From the NCBI GenBank assembly GCA_938075415.1, contig CALJHC010000040.1:25538-89537 (forward strand): 64,000 bases of DNA, in the 5' to 3' direction. Positions 19,218 to 27,471 of this stretch are shown here, in pieces (the first letter of the stretch is position 1; each line of letters begins with the position of its first letter). A program made the translations under genes and the position numbers. A model generated the notes under the pieces. It ran no database searches and had not been told where the DNA came from. It worked only from the letters and a program-made list of their open reading frames with translations. The stretch is from an uncultured Rubripirellula sp. (lineage in GTDB: Bacteria; Planctomycetota; Planctomycetia; Pirellulales; Pirellulaceae).

Positions 19218-19319
19218 TAGGCGTTTCGTGTTTCTTGATAGTTTCGAAGGGCGTGGTCATGGAAATGCGGGTTGTCGATGAACCTTTGCTGGGGAACGGC
19301 TTAGGATTGCCAGGCAATC

Positions 19320-19357
19320 AACAATCGTTTCAAACAATCGTTTCAAACAATCTTTCA
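19320..19357. repeat. Three tandem copies of a 13-bp unit
   Basis: AACAATCGTTTCA occurs at 19320 and 19333 and is followed by a diverged third copy at 19346. The array is intergenic. Confidence 0.88.
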
Positions 19358-19526
19358 ACGTCTGAGTATGTGTCTCATCGATCCGCGTAAGGCAGGGAAA
19401 TAAACGCAACCAAACTCCGTTGCCGTCGACACTCGGCTAGCTTTTGCTCAGGTTGCAATCCTGCCGCAACGCGAGCATTTCATTGTCAGATAATTTTCTT
19501 GCGGAGTTCTCTGGCTGACTGGCGAG

Positions 19527-20492
19527 CTAATCTTGTTTTTGCAAGACAATGGTCTGTCCGGCTTCTTTGGTGGGGACACCGTTGAGCGATCGGCTGATGA
19601 TTTTGTGTATGAAGACGCCGGGTTCCGAAAAATCGAATTGGCAGAATTCGTGAATGCTTCCCGCTGGTCCTTCTCCAGTTCGCTCCCAAAGCATTTTCTT
19701 GCCCTCAACGTTGACGAGCACGCCCGTCATCATCACACCGGTCGATGTGTGGTACTGCTTAATGATTGTCTTGTGTTTAACGCTATAGCTAAAGACACCG
19801 CGTGCCTCGAATGCATCTTCCGGATTGGCGTCGATTGGGAGACTGGTCCATTGATGGGTGAGCACCGTTCCGGTGGGGCTGAGTGTCCCTGACGTCTTGA
19901 TTTGCTGCTTTGCTTTACTCGCTCCATAAGCCTCACTACCTAAATGATCGTGCTCGCCTGAATACGTTTCCAATAATGGCTTAAGTACGTCAAGTTTTGA
20001 AGCATCGACGACAGCAGACTCACCATCAACCTTTCGCCAAATCCACATTTCCTGATCAAGTCCGATGCTGGCGTAAAGCTGGTTCCCAGCGCGTTGAGCG
20101 ATGAATGAAAATCCGAACGGGCGCCAGTCGTGCGTTTTATCCTCGGGAAGCACGCGTCGGTTCTCGGTGTAATTCAAAGCAACCATTCGTTTGCCCGCAG
20201 GCTCGATGATGAACTTTGCTTCCCAACGCGAGGTGACTGCCTTGTTTTCATCTAATACTTCCCACACGTGCTCGTACGTATCCTCTTCTGCCCCGGGCTT
20301 TAACTGCAGGTTGTGCGTGACTAGTTTTCCCTCGCTATTTACCTTGCTTGTTTCCCAGGTCCCTAATACCTGGTCTGCGGTCGTAATCGTCATTGATTGC
20401 TGGGCAAAACATGTGCATTCTGCCATGAGCAAGGCAAGCGTCATCGCCAAGGGTCGGACAGGTGACACGGAGATTAGTTGGTCGAGTTTCAT
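19527..20492 (-). CDS. Secreted hypothetical protein, lipocalin-like beta-rich
   Basis: A 321-residue protein with a signal peptide (LAMTLALLMAECTCFAQ). Two similar halves each read as a beta-rich module: VLGTWETSKVNSEGKLVTHNLQL... and then TSGTLSPTGTVLTHQWTSL..., with Trp-containing strands such as YEHVWEVLDENKAVTSRWEAKF. This resembles DUF1579-like or lipocalin-like secreted proteins, but I cannot assign a family with confidence. A CAGG ribosome binding site precedes ATG 20492 (CAGGTTAAATG). There is no close neighbour on the same strand, so it is probably transcribed alone. Function is unknown. Confidence 0.75.
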   Translation of the reverse strand: MKLDQLISVSPVRPLAMTLALLMAECTCFAQQSMTITTADQVLGTWETSKVNSEGKLVTHNLQLKPGAEEDTYEHVWEVLDENKAVTSRWEAKFIIEPAGKRMVALNYTENRRVLPEDKTHDWRPFGFSFIAQRAGNQLYASIGLDQEMWIWRKVDGESAVVDASKLDVLKPLLETYSGEHDHLGSEAYGASKAKQQIKTSGTLSPTGTVLTHQWTSLPIDANPEDAFEARGVFSYSVKHKTIIKQYHTSTGVMMTGVLVNVEGKKMLWERTGEGPAGSIHEFCQFDFSEPGVFIHKIISRSLNGVPTKEAGQTIVLQKQD

Positions 20493-21502
20493 TTAACCTG
20501 ATTCCTATTGAATGACAAGAATTGGCCTGATTGTTCGGTGTAAAACGCCGAAATTATTGATTCAATCAGGAGGCAGGCGGGACTGGGAAGTTGACCGCAC
20601 AGGTTGGCTCATGGTGATTCGGCAGATGCTGTCGTCACAAACACAGATGCTGGCGTCACGAACCTTGTTCAGTGCGTCCCTTGCCATCGTCATACCCTCC
20701 GAATAGTTACGGGTTTGTTGAATTATCTCTGTTTTGGCTGTTTCCCGATCCTCCGCGGGCAGATTTTGACCAGGCCAACAGCCGGCGAGAACACTTCATT
20801 AAGTGGCTGCATACCTTTTGATTGTCACGAAGGACGTTGGTGAGTTGACTGCCCACGTGGAGAATTGGTGTTGTGATGCTCTCGACAGCGATTTCATTGA
20901 TGCATCCGCCAGGAGATGGCAATCAAGATGCAGAGCCGAGATCAATCCGCTGACCGGGTGGGTTTGGCCCAGAGTGTTGGGCGCTGGCTTAATGTGTCAA
21001 ACGAACTGACGTTCGCCAGTTCGCTGGCTTGGATTGGTGAATTTCGCTCAACCTTCGTGATTCACCTGAAGACATGTGGTGAGGAAACCTGTGGAAAAGG
21101 TATCGTCGACTGGGATTGTCCGGTTTGTTTTGTCTTTCGGAAAGATTCTGCATGGCGACAGAGAGACTTAGGACGCACTACAAACCAAATAGTAAATTTG
21201 ATCCAACCAATCGATAGCACCCCGTCCGGGAATCAGATGCGTTGTCGCGTTGAAACGAAACGCCGGTGGCGGGTGAATGTCGCGGCCGCTGTTTGATGAG
21301 TGTTCTCAAGCGAGAAGATTGCAAGGTGCGTTCACGACTCGTGACGCTGCACCTGATTTAACGCTTTGGATCTAAGCCGAGTGCGGGATGAAACTGAGTA
21401 CGGGACGAAACTGGGTTAGGATTGAGGTCTCTTGCCGCTTCGGTAGGCGTCGTGTTGGTCAGAATTCGTGAAGATTGGATCAGTTAAGATCAGGAAACAA
21501 GA
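20493..21502. other. Non-coding gap of about 1 kb between divergent genes
   Basis: No supported gene. A 17-bp imperfect tandem duplication lies at 21379-21412. Short frames on both strands are mutually overlapping and featureless. Confidence 0.5.
21379..21412. repeat. 17-bp imperfect tandem duplication
   Basis: GAGTGCGGGATGAAACT is followed directly by GAGTACGGGACGAAACT; two mismatches in 17 bases. It lies about 90 bases upstream of the membrane protein gene. Confidence 0.85.
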
Positions 21503-21964
21503 ATGTATCAAGGCCATAATCTGAGGAGTCGTCTGGGGGTCGTGATGGTTATGTTTTCCGCTTTGTTGGGGATCCAATCAGGAATCCTTTTCCTTTTCGT
21601 GTTTCATGAACAGCGGGAATATCATTCTATCGTCTCGGGGGTAAGTTGGCCGGACTTGTCCATTGGTATGCAGACGGTTATCTACGGTATCTTGAAAATT
21701 GTAGGTGGGGGGTTCATGGCGTTCGGTGCGGGAATGGCATGCTTGGTCTTTCCCATCGCAAGGGGAGACAACTGGGCTCGCTGTTGTGCGTTATGCCTTT
21801 CAGCATTTGTGTGGCTACCTACCCTCTACGTTTGCTTTGTATTTTTGGACGTTAACCCTGCGTCGAATCCGCCTGTGCTTCCTGCTTTGATGATGTTTCT
21901 TCTGCCCGTCGCGGGGACTCTCCTATCCTATCGTCCCGCGATATCCGATCTCGCTGAAACTTGA
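21503..21964 (+). CDS. Small integral membrane protein, hypothetical
   Basis: A 153-residue protein with about four predicted membrane helices: VVMVMFSALLGIQSGILFLFV, VIYGILKIVGGGFMAFGAGM, CLSAFVWLPTLYVCFVFL and LPALMMFLLPVAGTLLSY. A good AGGAA ribosome binding site lies six bases before ATG 21503. I do not recognise the family. There is no close neighbour on the same strand, so no operon context helps. Its reality is supported by the ribosome binding site and the orderly helix pattern. Confidence 0.65.
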   Translation: MYQGHNLRSRLGVVMVMFSALLGIQSGILFLFVFHEQREYHSIVSGVSWPDLSIGMQTVIYGILKIVGGGFMAFGAGMACLVFPIARGDNWARCCALCLSAFVWLPTLYVCFVFLDVNPASNPPVLPALMMFLLPVAGTLLSYRPAISDLAET

Positions 21965-22815
21965 CAGCTTTGTCACCTCCTTCGCCAATTTCTGAACTGG
22001 TTGTGCCCGCTGCTATTCATGAATGCTAGTACGGTGTTTGGTGAGACAAGAGGAATTAGTCATGGTTTTCCCTTTGTGATAGTGACGTGAAGAGTTCGTG
22101 ATAGTGACGTGGAGAGACTGTTGACTCGCCAATACCTTGTCTCACAGAGGTCGCGATCTGTTTGCGGTTACCATCGGTTCATCCTGCTTGTGCGGAAATT
22201 TTGGTCAAGTCTCATGCCAACTTAAGCCAGTCCTGTAGCGACCTTGCCCATCTAGACCTCGAGTCCTTGAAATGTCTTGCGGATTGGCTGTCAGGCGATT
22301 GTTCGTGATTGCGGATTTCGGTATCTGAATCTCGGTGAATATGAATTGGATCACATCGCTTGGAGATTGAGTCGGGTAAATCACCTCCAGTCATCGCTAC
22401 GCCCCGTTGCTTGGACTGGATATCGCCGGGAAGTTGTGATCCGAGTTATCCGATCACACGCCGGACGCCTCAAGCTCGGATCGTTTTGCCACTCATTTCG
22501 CGTGGCCATGGTTGGACCGGCGCAAGGCTGATACCGTGCCTCCATCCTTTGAATTTCCTGCGTATTGCGTCGGTCAACTCTCCCGGACGCTCCTTGCACT
22601 AAGCCGGAAATGCCTGGTACTGTCACGATTCGAAAGTAACTTGAAAACCGTCAACGTCACGCATATCAGCGTCTTTCTCACTTCCCAATGGCGAAAGGGT
22701 CAGGCTTGCGTCGTTCGTGCCCCCCCAAAAAAAATCTCATCAAACCAGCGTGTTTTTGACATGAGTTCTATCAGGCTCTATGCTCGGGGCTAAGTTTAGT
22801 GCATCTGTGCCCCTC
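21965..22815. other. Non-coding gap of about 850 bases with a 22-bp tandem duplication
   Basis: No supported gene. Frames at 22277-22602 (plus) and 22381-22626 (minus) overlap each other and have no domain, signal or ribosome binding site. A tandem duplication is listed at 22076. Confidence 0.5.
22076..22119. repeat. 22-bp imperfect tandem duplication
   Basis: GTGATAGTGACGTGAAGAG and GTGATAGTGACGTGGAGAG head two adjacent 22-bp copies starting at 22076 and 22098. It is intergenic. Confidence 0.85.
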
Positions 22816-23058
22816 ATGAACGGAAGTTTTCACGTGCGTATTTCCATGCAATCCTCTATTCGTTTTTTCTTGCACATGTTCATTCTGCTCGCATTAGTCT
22901 TCGGTGGTTGCAGCAGCGAAGACATGACGCCGGTTCAGACCACTGGCGACGAGATTGACCAATTCCTTCAAGAAAACCCGGAGGAAAACTACAGCAGCGA
23001 TGGCGCGGAATCGGAGGAGGCAGACGAAGATAGTGATGAAGATAATGTGGGGGAGTAG
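22816..23058 (+). CDS. Small acidic lipoprotein upstream of second DUF1559 gene
   Basis: About 80 residues from ATG 22816 (other starts at 22780 and 22846 are possible). A basic N-region with Arg is followed by FFLHMFILLALVFGGC, giving a lipobox Cys and a short mature part rich in Asp, Glu and Ser (EESEEADEDSDEDN-like acidic tail). The layout matches the 66-residue lipoprotein beside the first DUF1559 gene. Here it precedes its DUF1559 neighbour by about 360 bases on the same strand. Function is unknown; an envelope role is inferred from the signal. Confidence 0.65.
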   Translation: MNGSFHVRISMQSSIRFFLHMFILLALVFGGCSSEDMTPVQTTGDEIDQFLQENPEENYSSDGAESEEADEDSDEDNVGE

Positions 23059-23415
23059 CCCTCGTGACGACTCTCGCAGAATGTCGGTTTCAGACTCATG
23101 CGGCGAGTCGGCTACCTGAACCCCGGTTTGGTGAGGGCCGTGGTTTAATCCCACAGATGGCTGCAAGTTGATCGATAGCGTGATCAACCTGTAGCTCCAA
23201 GTTTTTTGGAGGTTCGCTGTCCAATTCGCGTGTCTCGTTGGAAGTAACCTATGAGACATGAACGAAAACACCGAACATCCTCGACCGAATCCTGCCAACC
23301 AGCAGGAGTTTCTGAGGGTATTTCTCGCCACCCTCGCTTAAGATGTGATCACTGATTTTTTCAATTATCTGCATTTCTTTTCTTTTATTTACCTTATCAC
23401 GTGGCGGATCTTCTT
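23059..23415. other. Non-coding gap between lipoprotein and DUF1559 genes
   Basis: About 360 bases with no supported gene or clear hairpin. A minus-strand frame covering this stretch runs antisense into the lipoprotein gene and is rejected. Confidence 0.45.
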
Positions 23416-24639
23416 ATGCAAAAGTATCAGAACAGGCTGGCCTTCACCTTAGTCGAATTGTTGGTCGTCATTGCAATCATTGGAATCTTGGTGGGACTGT
23501 TGTTGCCTGCTGTGCAATCCGCGAGAGAAGCGGCGCGACGAATGAGTTGCAGCAACAACTTCAAGCAGATCGGTCTCGGCATTCACAACTACCATTCCAC
23601 TTTTAAGCGTTTGCCCATGATGCGTGGTGGTTCCGTTAGACCACCTGGCACTAATAACTTAATGGCCCGAAGACCAGTTGCACCCGGATCATCCGGAGGT
23701 GGAAACAACTTTCATAATCTGAGCATTCTCGTTCCGTTGCTTCCTTTTGTTGAACAACAAGGCTTGTGGGAAGAAATCAGCAACCCGTATCAATCGAAAC
23801 AGACTCCCGGACTCTTTTTTAATCCGATGGGACCGCAAGTCGCCATGTCATTGGCTGACCATGCTCAGCACCGATACGATCCTTGGCTTGTCAATATTCC
23901 GACCTATCGATGCCCCAGTGATCCCGGCAACGGATTGCCAGCTCAGGGTCGCACAAATTATGCAGCGTGCATTGGTGATTCGATTCAGTTTCAGAATACT
24001 GGGCCGAAGAATCAAACAGGCATCGTCGCTAGAGTCCGCGCAGGACGTTGCCGCGTAACAAATCGAGGAATGTTCCGACCGCGAACGCTATGTAAATTCC
24101 GCGATGTACTTGACGGGCTCGCCAACACCATCATGGGTGGTGAAATCAACACTGATCTAGGCGACAACGATATCACCACTCGCGTCATCGAGCAGCGTGG
24201 GATCTTGCACGATCCCAGTATCTGTTACCTTCAAATTGATCCCGAACGCCCGCGATACTGGATTCCAAGCGGTGACTTCGCAAGCAACAGCGTGCAAATC
24301 CAACGTGGTTACAAATGGATGAACGGAATGGCAGTCAACACCGGAATCACCACCATCATTCCACCCAATGGGCCAGTGTGCAGTAATGGCAACAATACCT
24401 TTACCATCGGCATCTATGGGCCCAGCAGTCGACACGTCGGAGGTGCCCACATTCTGATGGGTGATGGAGCGGTGATTTTCATGACGGACTCAGTGGAAGC
24501 TGGCGATCGCACGGTCGGCAATGTTATTTGGAATGGAACAGGTCCCCGTGCCCCCGGCAGCAAGAGTCCCTATGGACTTTGGGGCGCGCTGGGAACACAC
24601 CAAGGTAACGAAGTGATTGACGAAACACTTAACCAGTAG
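23416..24639 (+). CDS. DUF1559 domain protein with type IV pilin-like N-terminus (second copy)
   Basis: A 407-residue paralogue of the protein at 3197. The prepilin motif is NRLA-F10-T-L-V-E-L-L; the residue before the Phe is Ala, where Gly is usual. The hydrophobic IAIIGILVGLLLPAV helix and AAREAARRMSCSNNFKQIGLG follow. The C-terminal block is SRHVGGAHILMGDGAVIFM, and the end (SPYGLWGALGT...ETLNQ) nearly matches the first copy. The frame also allows a GTG at 23401, but ATG 23416 puts the motif in the expected place. Envelope pseudopilin-like role is inferred from the family. Lipoprotein genes flank it on both sides. Confidence 0.92.
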   Translation: MQKYQNRLAFTLVELLVVIAIIGILVGLLLPAVQSAREAARRMSCSNNFKQIGLGIHNYHSTFKRLPMMRGGSVRPPGTNNLMARRPVAPGSSGGGNNFHNLSILVPLLPFVEQQGLWEEISNPYQSKQTPGLFFNPMGPQVAMSLADHAQHRYDPWLVNIPTYRCPSDPGNGLPAQGRTNYAACIGDSIQFQNTGPKNQTGIVARVRAGRCRVTNRGMFRPRTLCKFRDVLDGLANTIMGGEINTDLGDNDITTRVIEQRGILHDPSICYLQIDPERPRYWIPSGDFASNSVQIQRGYKWMNGMAVNTGITTIIPPNGPVCSNGNNTFTIGIYGPSSRHVGGAHILMGDGAVIFMTDSVEAGDRTVGNVIWNGTGPRAPGSKSPYGLWGALGTHQGNEVIDETLNQ

Positions 24640-24785
24640 CCGGAGGGGGATCCCGCTGCCAGAGGCAATCTGATCGCCGTCATTTCGAACGAAGCCGGAA
24701 CACCGCCACAGGCGATTAGTACGGCAACGCCGATTTTGTCAGTTCCTAGCTTGTTGTTCGTTGCTGAGGATGCCTGGCAAGCGGT

Positions 24786-24817
24786 CAAGCCACCAATCCA
24801 CCAAGCCACCAAGCCAA
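24786..24817. repeat. Four tandem copies of an 8-bp unit
   Basis: CAAGCCAC, CAATCCAC, CAAGCCAC and CAAGCCAA follow one another without gaps. The array is intergenic. Confidence 0.82.
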
Positions 24818-24847
24818 AACGGTTGTGACCAATAAGCGGTTTAATTC

Positions 24848-24875
24848 AAATGCCAAGCCTCATGGTTTGGCATTT
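24848..24875 (+). terminator. Terminator-like hairpin downstream of second DUF1559 gene
   Basis: AAATGCCAA pairs perfectly with TTGGCATTT across a 10-base loop. It is 209 bases after the DUF1559 stop and has no long T-run, so an intrinsic terminator is possible but not certain. Confidence 0.4.
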
Positions 24876-25137
24876 ATCTACCGTTCAAGTGCTGCCTGTG
24901 AATTCGGCAGAATAGCCAAGCATGTTCTTGAAACAACGTGAAAGACAAGATCGATGCCAGTGTTCTGCAGGTAGGTGCCTTGGGAAAGCACAATGGTGAA
25001 CCATTCAAGTCAACGGTGGGCTCAGTACACCTTGTCGCCCTTTTTCACGGGGTTTTGGTTACATAAGAAAGAGGTTGGTTTGGTTAATGCGACTGATAAT
25101 TCTTTAGTTTCCTGGTTCTCCGCAAAAAGCATCGTGT

Positions 25138-25659
25138 ATGAATCGAATCCATGTACTACTGCCGATATTACTTTTGCTGACTCTTGGGTGTGAGGGCAAC
25201 AGACCGACAGGAAATCGTGGTTCTGTGAAGACACGTTCGCTTGAGGAACTGGGTAGCGCAAAACAGGGCGGCAACACAGAAAAAGAACTGATTGAAAAAA
25301 ATAATGTGGCGGACATCGCGGTGACGCACGCAGATCTTGATTCGCAAATCTCACGCAGCAAGGACCAATCAACCTGGCATTACGGCGAAAGAACCCCCGG
25401 TGAGCTAGCGGGAATCTGGACTTCAGTGGATGGCTCCGGTGACCGCCTTGTGTTTGGTGCTGACGGATCGTTTAGTGAGGACTTGGCCGGAAATATGACC
25501 CAAGGCGTTTATGCGATTTCCGATAAGGGTCGTATTCTCTCATTCTCGAAGTGGAATGAAACAGGCCTTCGCTCTCATTTTTGGTTGGATGGTGAAAAAA
25601 TCCGAGGCCCACGTGGACCAATTCCAAATGCCTACTGGGAACGAGTGGAGACTAAGTAG
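25138..25659 (+). CDS. Lipoprotein, hypothetical
   Basis: A 173-residue protein with a clean lipoprotein signal: MNRIHVLLPILLLLTLGC, Cys at residue 18. The mature part starts with a polar linker (about 19-85). A small beta-rich domain follows (ELAGIWTSVDGSGDRLVFGADGSFSEDL, YAISDKGRILSFSKW), of the type seen in proteins that test an expected value against a form of `fit` template; no exact family is assigned. It lies about 500 bases after the DUF1559 gene with a hairpin between, so it probably has its own transcript. Function is unknown. Confidence 0.7.
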   Translation: MNRIHVLLPILLLLTLGCEGNRPTGNRGSVKTRSLEELGSAKQGGNTEKELIEKNNVADIAVTHADLDSQISRSKDQSTWHYGERTPGELAGIWTSVDGSGDRLVFGADGSFSEDLAGNMTQGVYAISDKGRILSFSKWNETGLRSHFWLDGEKIRGPRGPIPNAYWERVETK

Positions 25660-26104
25660 CGGCAAGCAACGGATCGAACGGAGACGCTTCACAACACCAA
25701 CAGTTGCTGCTTCGGAGAAAAATCGCAGCAAGGATGCCACCGGTCAAACCTCGTTCGGACCACCCGCGGTATTCTCAGGCGGTATTCTCAAATGGATCCC
25801 ATCGGCCAACAAATGACTTCGCCCATCAGGCTGCCTCGGCAGCAATATTGAAAGCGAAATTGCAAAGGACTTTGTCGGAAACGGCCAAAGCACAAGGGCG
25901 ATCTTTCTCAATTGGATAGGCAAGGCGGATTTCAGAATCGGTCACGTTGTGATCGAACAAAGACTGCCATCAGAAGAACCAACCGACTGAAAGACCTTCG
26001 CTGTGATCACAGCGTGGCGATACCTTCAGCGGCATGCATCTGCGAAGTGAGTCAGCAACCTCAAACAAAAATCGAAGGCTCCACTGGCTGACCTTTTTGC
26101 GGCG
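25660..26104. other. Non-coding gap with 13-bp tandem duplication
   Basis: No supported gene. GCGGTATTCTCAG (25766) is followed directly by GCGGTATTCTCAA (25779). Confidence 0.5.
25766..25791. repeat. 13-bp tandem duplication
   Basis: Two adjacent copies differing at the last base only. It is intergenic, like the other duplications in the window. Confidence 0.85.
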
Positions 26105-26431
26105 TTAGTGATCAAAGGACAAGCATCGGGGAGTTCCGGAGATCCAAGTCATCGCAAGGGTTCGGCACCAACCAGACCCAACGGTGCCAAAGTACAGAAA
26201 CCGGATCATGACCGCTGAGGTGAAGGTAGCTGCGGAATAAACAAGGAGACTTCGAAGGACGGAGACCTCCGCCAAGCCCGAAGGCGATTCCACTGTCGCT
26301 TTATCTGTCGGGCGAGTATTCAAAGAAAAGCAAATCACGAATCCGGCAATCGATCCTAAGATCGAAAAGACAAGCAGAATCAATCCCAGTGAAAAGGCGT
26401 ACAGAGCCAATAGTTCATTCAAACCCTTCAT
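26105..26431 (-). CDS. Membrane protein, downstream half of a frame interrupted by TAG
   Basis: A 108-residue frame from ATG 26431 with a strong helix (LYAFSLGLILLVFSILGSIAGFVICFSL) and a second one (LRSLLVYSAATFTSAVMIRFLYF). It lies in the same frame as the membrane ORF just upstream (26459-26707), from which it is divided by a single TAG at 26459-26461. The bases between that stop and this ATG continue as sensible codons (VGRNVWADG). The pair may be one broken gene, a sequencing error, or two adjacent genes. I do not recognise the family. There is no strong ribosome binding site before ATG 26431, which favours the broken-gene view. Confidence 0.5.
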   Translation of the reverse strand: MKGLNELLALYAFSLGLILLVFSILGSIAGFVICFSLNTRPTDKATVESPSGLAEVSVLRSLLVYSAATFTSAVMIRFLYFGTVGSGWCRTLAMTWISGTPRCLSFDH

Positions 26432-26458
26432 GCCGTCTGCCCAAACATTCCGGCCTAC

Positions 26459-26707
26459 CTAACTTGCTGCGTTGGTCAACAATCCGAGTGTATCTCCCTC
26501 TGATCCAAAAATGGCACCTCTGATCCAGGCACAAAGCAAAAGGATCAGATGAATGGACATCGCTCCGGTCAGCACTCCCTTGATCATCCCGGACCACGAT
26601 GAAGATCGGGTACACATTCGTCGAAGAGATGGTTCATTGATTTCGCGTGTTTTATTGCACCATTGGAGCGTGTTAGTTTCCGGAACCAGATTCTTCATCG
26701 AAGCCAT
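26459..26707 (-). CDS. Membrane protein, upstream half of a frame interrupted by TAG
   Basis: An 82-residue frame; the convincing part begins near an internal Met about residue 40 (SGMIKGVLTGAMSIHLILLLCAWIRGAIFG), which makes one membrane helix. It ends TNAAS then TAG, after which the same frame continues into the membrane ORF at 26105-26431. The first 39 residues look less protein-like, so the true start could be internal. Together the halves would give a small protein with about three helices. The family is unknown. Confidence 0.4.
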   Translation of the reverse strand: MASMKNLVPETNTLQWCNKTREINEPSLRRMCTRSSSWSGMIKGVLTGAMSIHLILLLCAWIRGAIFGSEGDTLGLLTNAAS

Positions 26708-26818
26708 GGCCGCGAAGCGTCAAGGAATCGGTGAGTCGGTCCCAGATATTGTGCTATCGCTAAGCTGGTGGGCGTCCAAAGGACAAATTTTGGAATCATC
26801 ATCCGAGAACGGCCGGTG

Positions 26819-27154
26819 CTAGGAAACGCAAATGTGGTCAGGGTTAATACGAAAGGTCCCGTCCTTGCAAAAAGGACACCTTTTTCCTTCGAGCTGATAC
26901 GTGTCTTGGAAATCTCCGGATTTGCACTCAGGGCACGCTTTGATTGGTTTTCTTGAATCGAGAACGAGTTTTGCAGCACAGTTCAGGCACAGATGCTCAG
27001 AATCATTCCCTATGCAACGGTCCAGATTAAAGTGGTCCGGGTGATAGGCGTACTGCTTCTTGCCCTGAAGGTCGAGGTAGTACGGGTTGCCATCAGACCA
27101 AGCCTGTATCGAGTGATCACACTTGTCGCATATGTTCTCAATTTCCATTGCCAT
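26819..27154 (-). CDS. Multi-CxxC zinc-ribbon-like protein
   Basis: A 111-residue cytoplasmic protein with cysteine pairs C9/C12, C56/C59, C74/C77 and C93/C96, plus C47 and C109. The spacing suggests at least two zinc-ribbon or rubredoxin-type knuckles. One is a LIM-like N-terminal module with H38 and H41 (YAYHPDHFNLDRC), and the second is the ACPECKSG...RCPFCKDG pair. No signal peptide is present. Such proteins often bind zinc and act in protein or nucleic acid contacts; the exact role is unknown. It is on the same strand as the interrupted membrane frame 111 bases downstream. Confidence 0.75.
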   Translation of the reverse strand: MAMEIENICDKCDHSIQAWSDGNPYYLDLQGKKQYAYHPDHFNLDRCIGNDSEHLCLNCAAKLVLDSRKPIKACPECKSGDFQDTYQLEGKRCPFCKDGTFRINPDHICVS

Positions 27155-27471
27155 AACGGTTCTTTCGGTATTGAACGAGGGATGTGCGGAATCTGTTAGT
27201 TGCCGTCAGTGTCACTTAGAAGCACCACCGAACCGAATTAAACATTGATGTGGCCGGTTTTCATAGAATCGACTGACCACGGTAATGTTTTCTCCATGGC
27301 AATCAGTGCTGAGTTGCTAATCGTGTTCGCAGTTTAGCTAGTTGATTCCAGCACACCTGCGGTACAGGGATGAAAGGCAACTTCGCTTACCAAATCGTAG
27401 CCCAAAATTACCCGCACTGGTTTTGACAATCCCGTTCCAAGGTACACAATAGCGTCAATTGCAATTCACTT
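27155..27471. other. Divergent intergenic region
   Basis: About 320 bases between the zinc-ribbon gene and a sulfatase gene. The only recognisable element is the candidate promoter at 27423-27450. Confidence 0.5.
27423..27450 (+). promoter_or_regulatory. Candidate sigma-70-like promoter for sulfatase
   Basis: A perfect TTGACA (27423-27428), a 16-base spacer and CACAAT (27445-27450), 21 bases before ATG 27472. The match is by eye. The short leader fits a start at 27472 or slightly later. Confidence 0.42.

Larger units (their letters stand above)
18871..19526. other. Intergenic region with two short tandem-repeat arrays
   Basis: This lies upstream of the sigma factor gene and downstream of the gene at 19527. 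No gene is supported. Two tandem arrays are listed separately at 19158 and 19320. Confidence 0.5.
24640..25137. other. Non-coding gap with 8-bp repeats and a hairpin
   Basis: About 500 bases downstream of the DUF1559 gene with no supported gene. It holds an 8-bp tandem array and a terminator-like hairpin, listed separately. Confidence 0.5.

Noticed and set aside
20512..21296. Several short plus-strand frames between the genes at 19527 and 21503
   Set aside because: Mutually overlapping in different frames, with no recognisable content.
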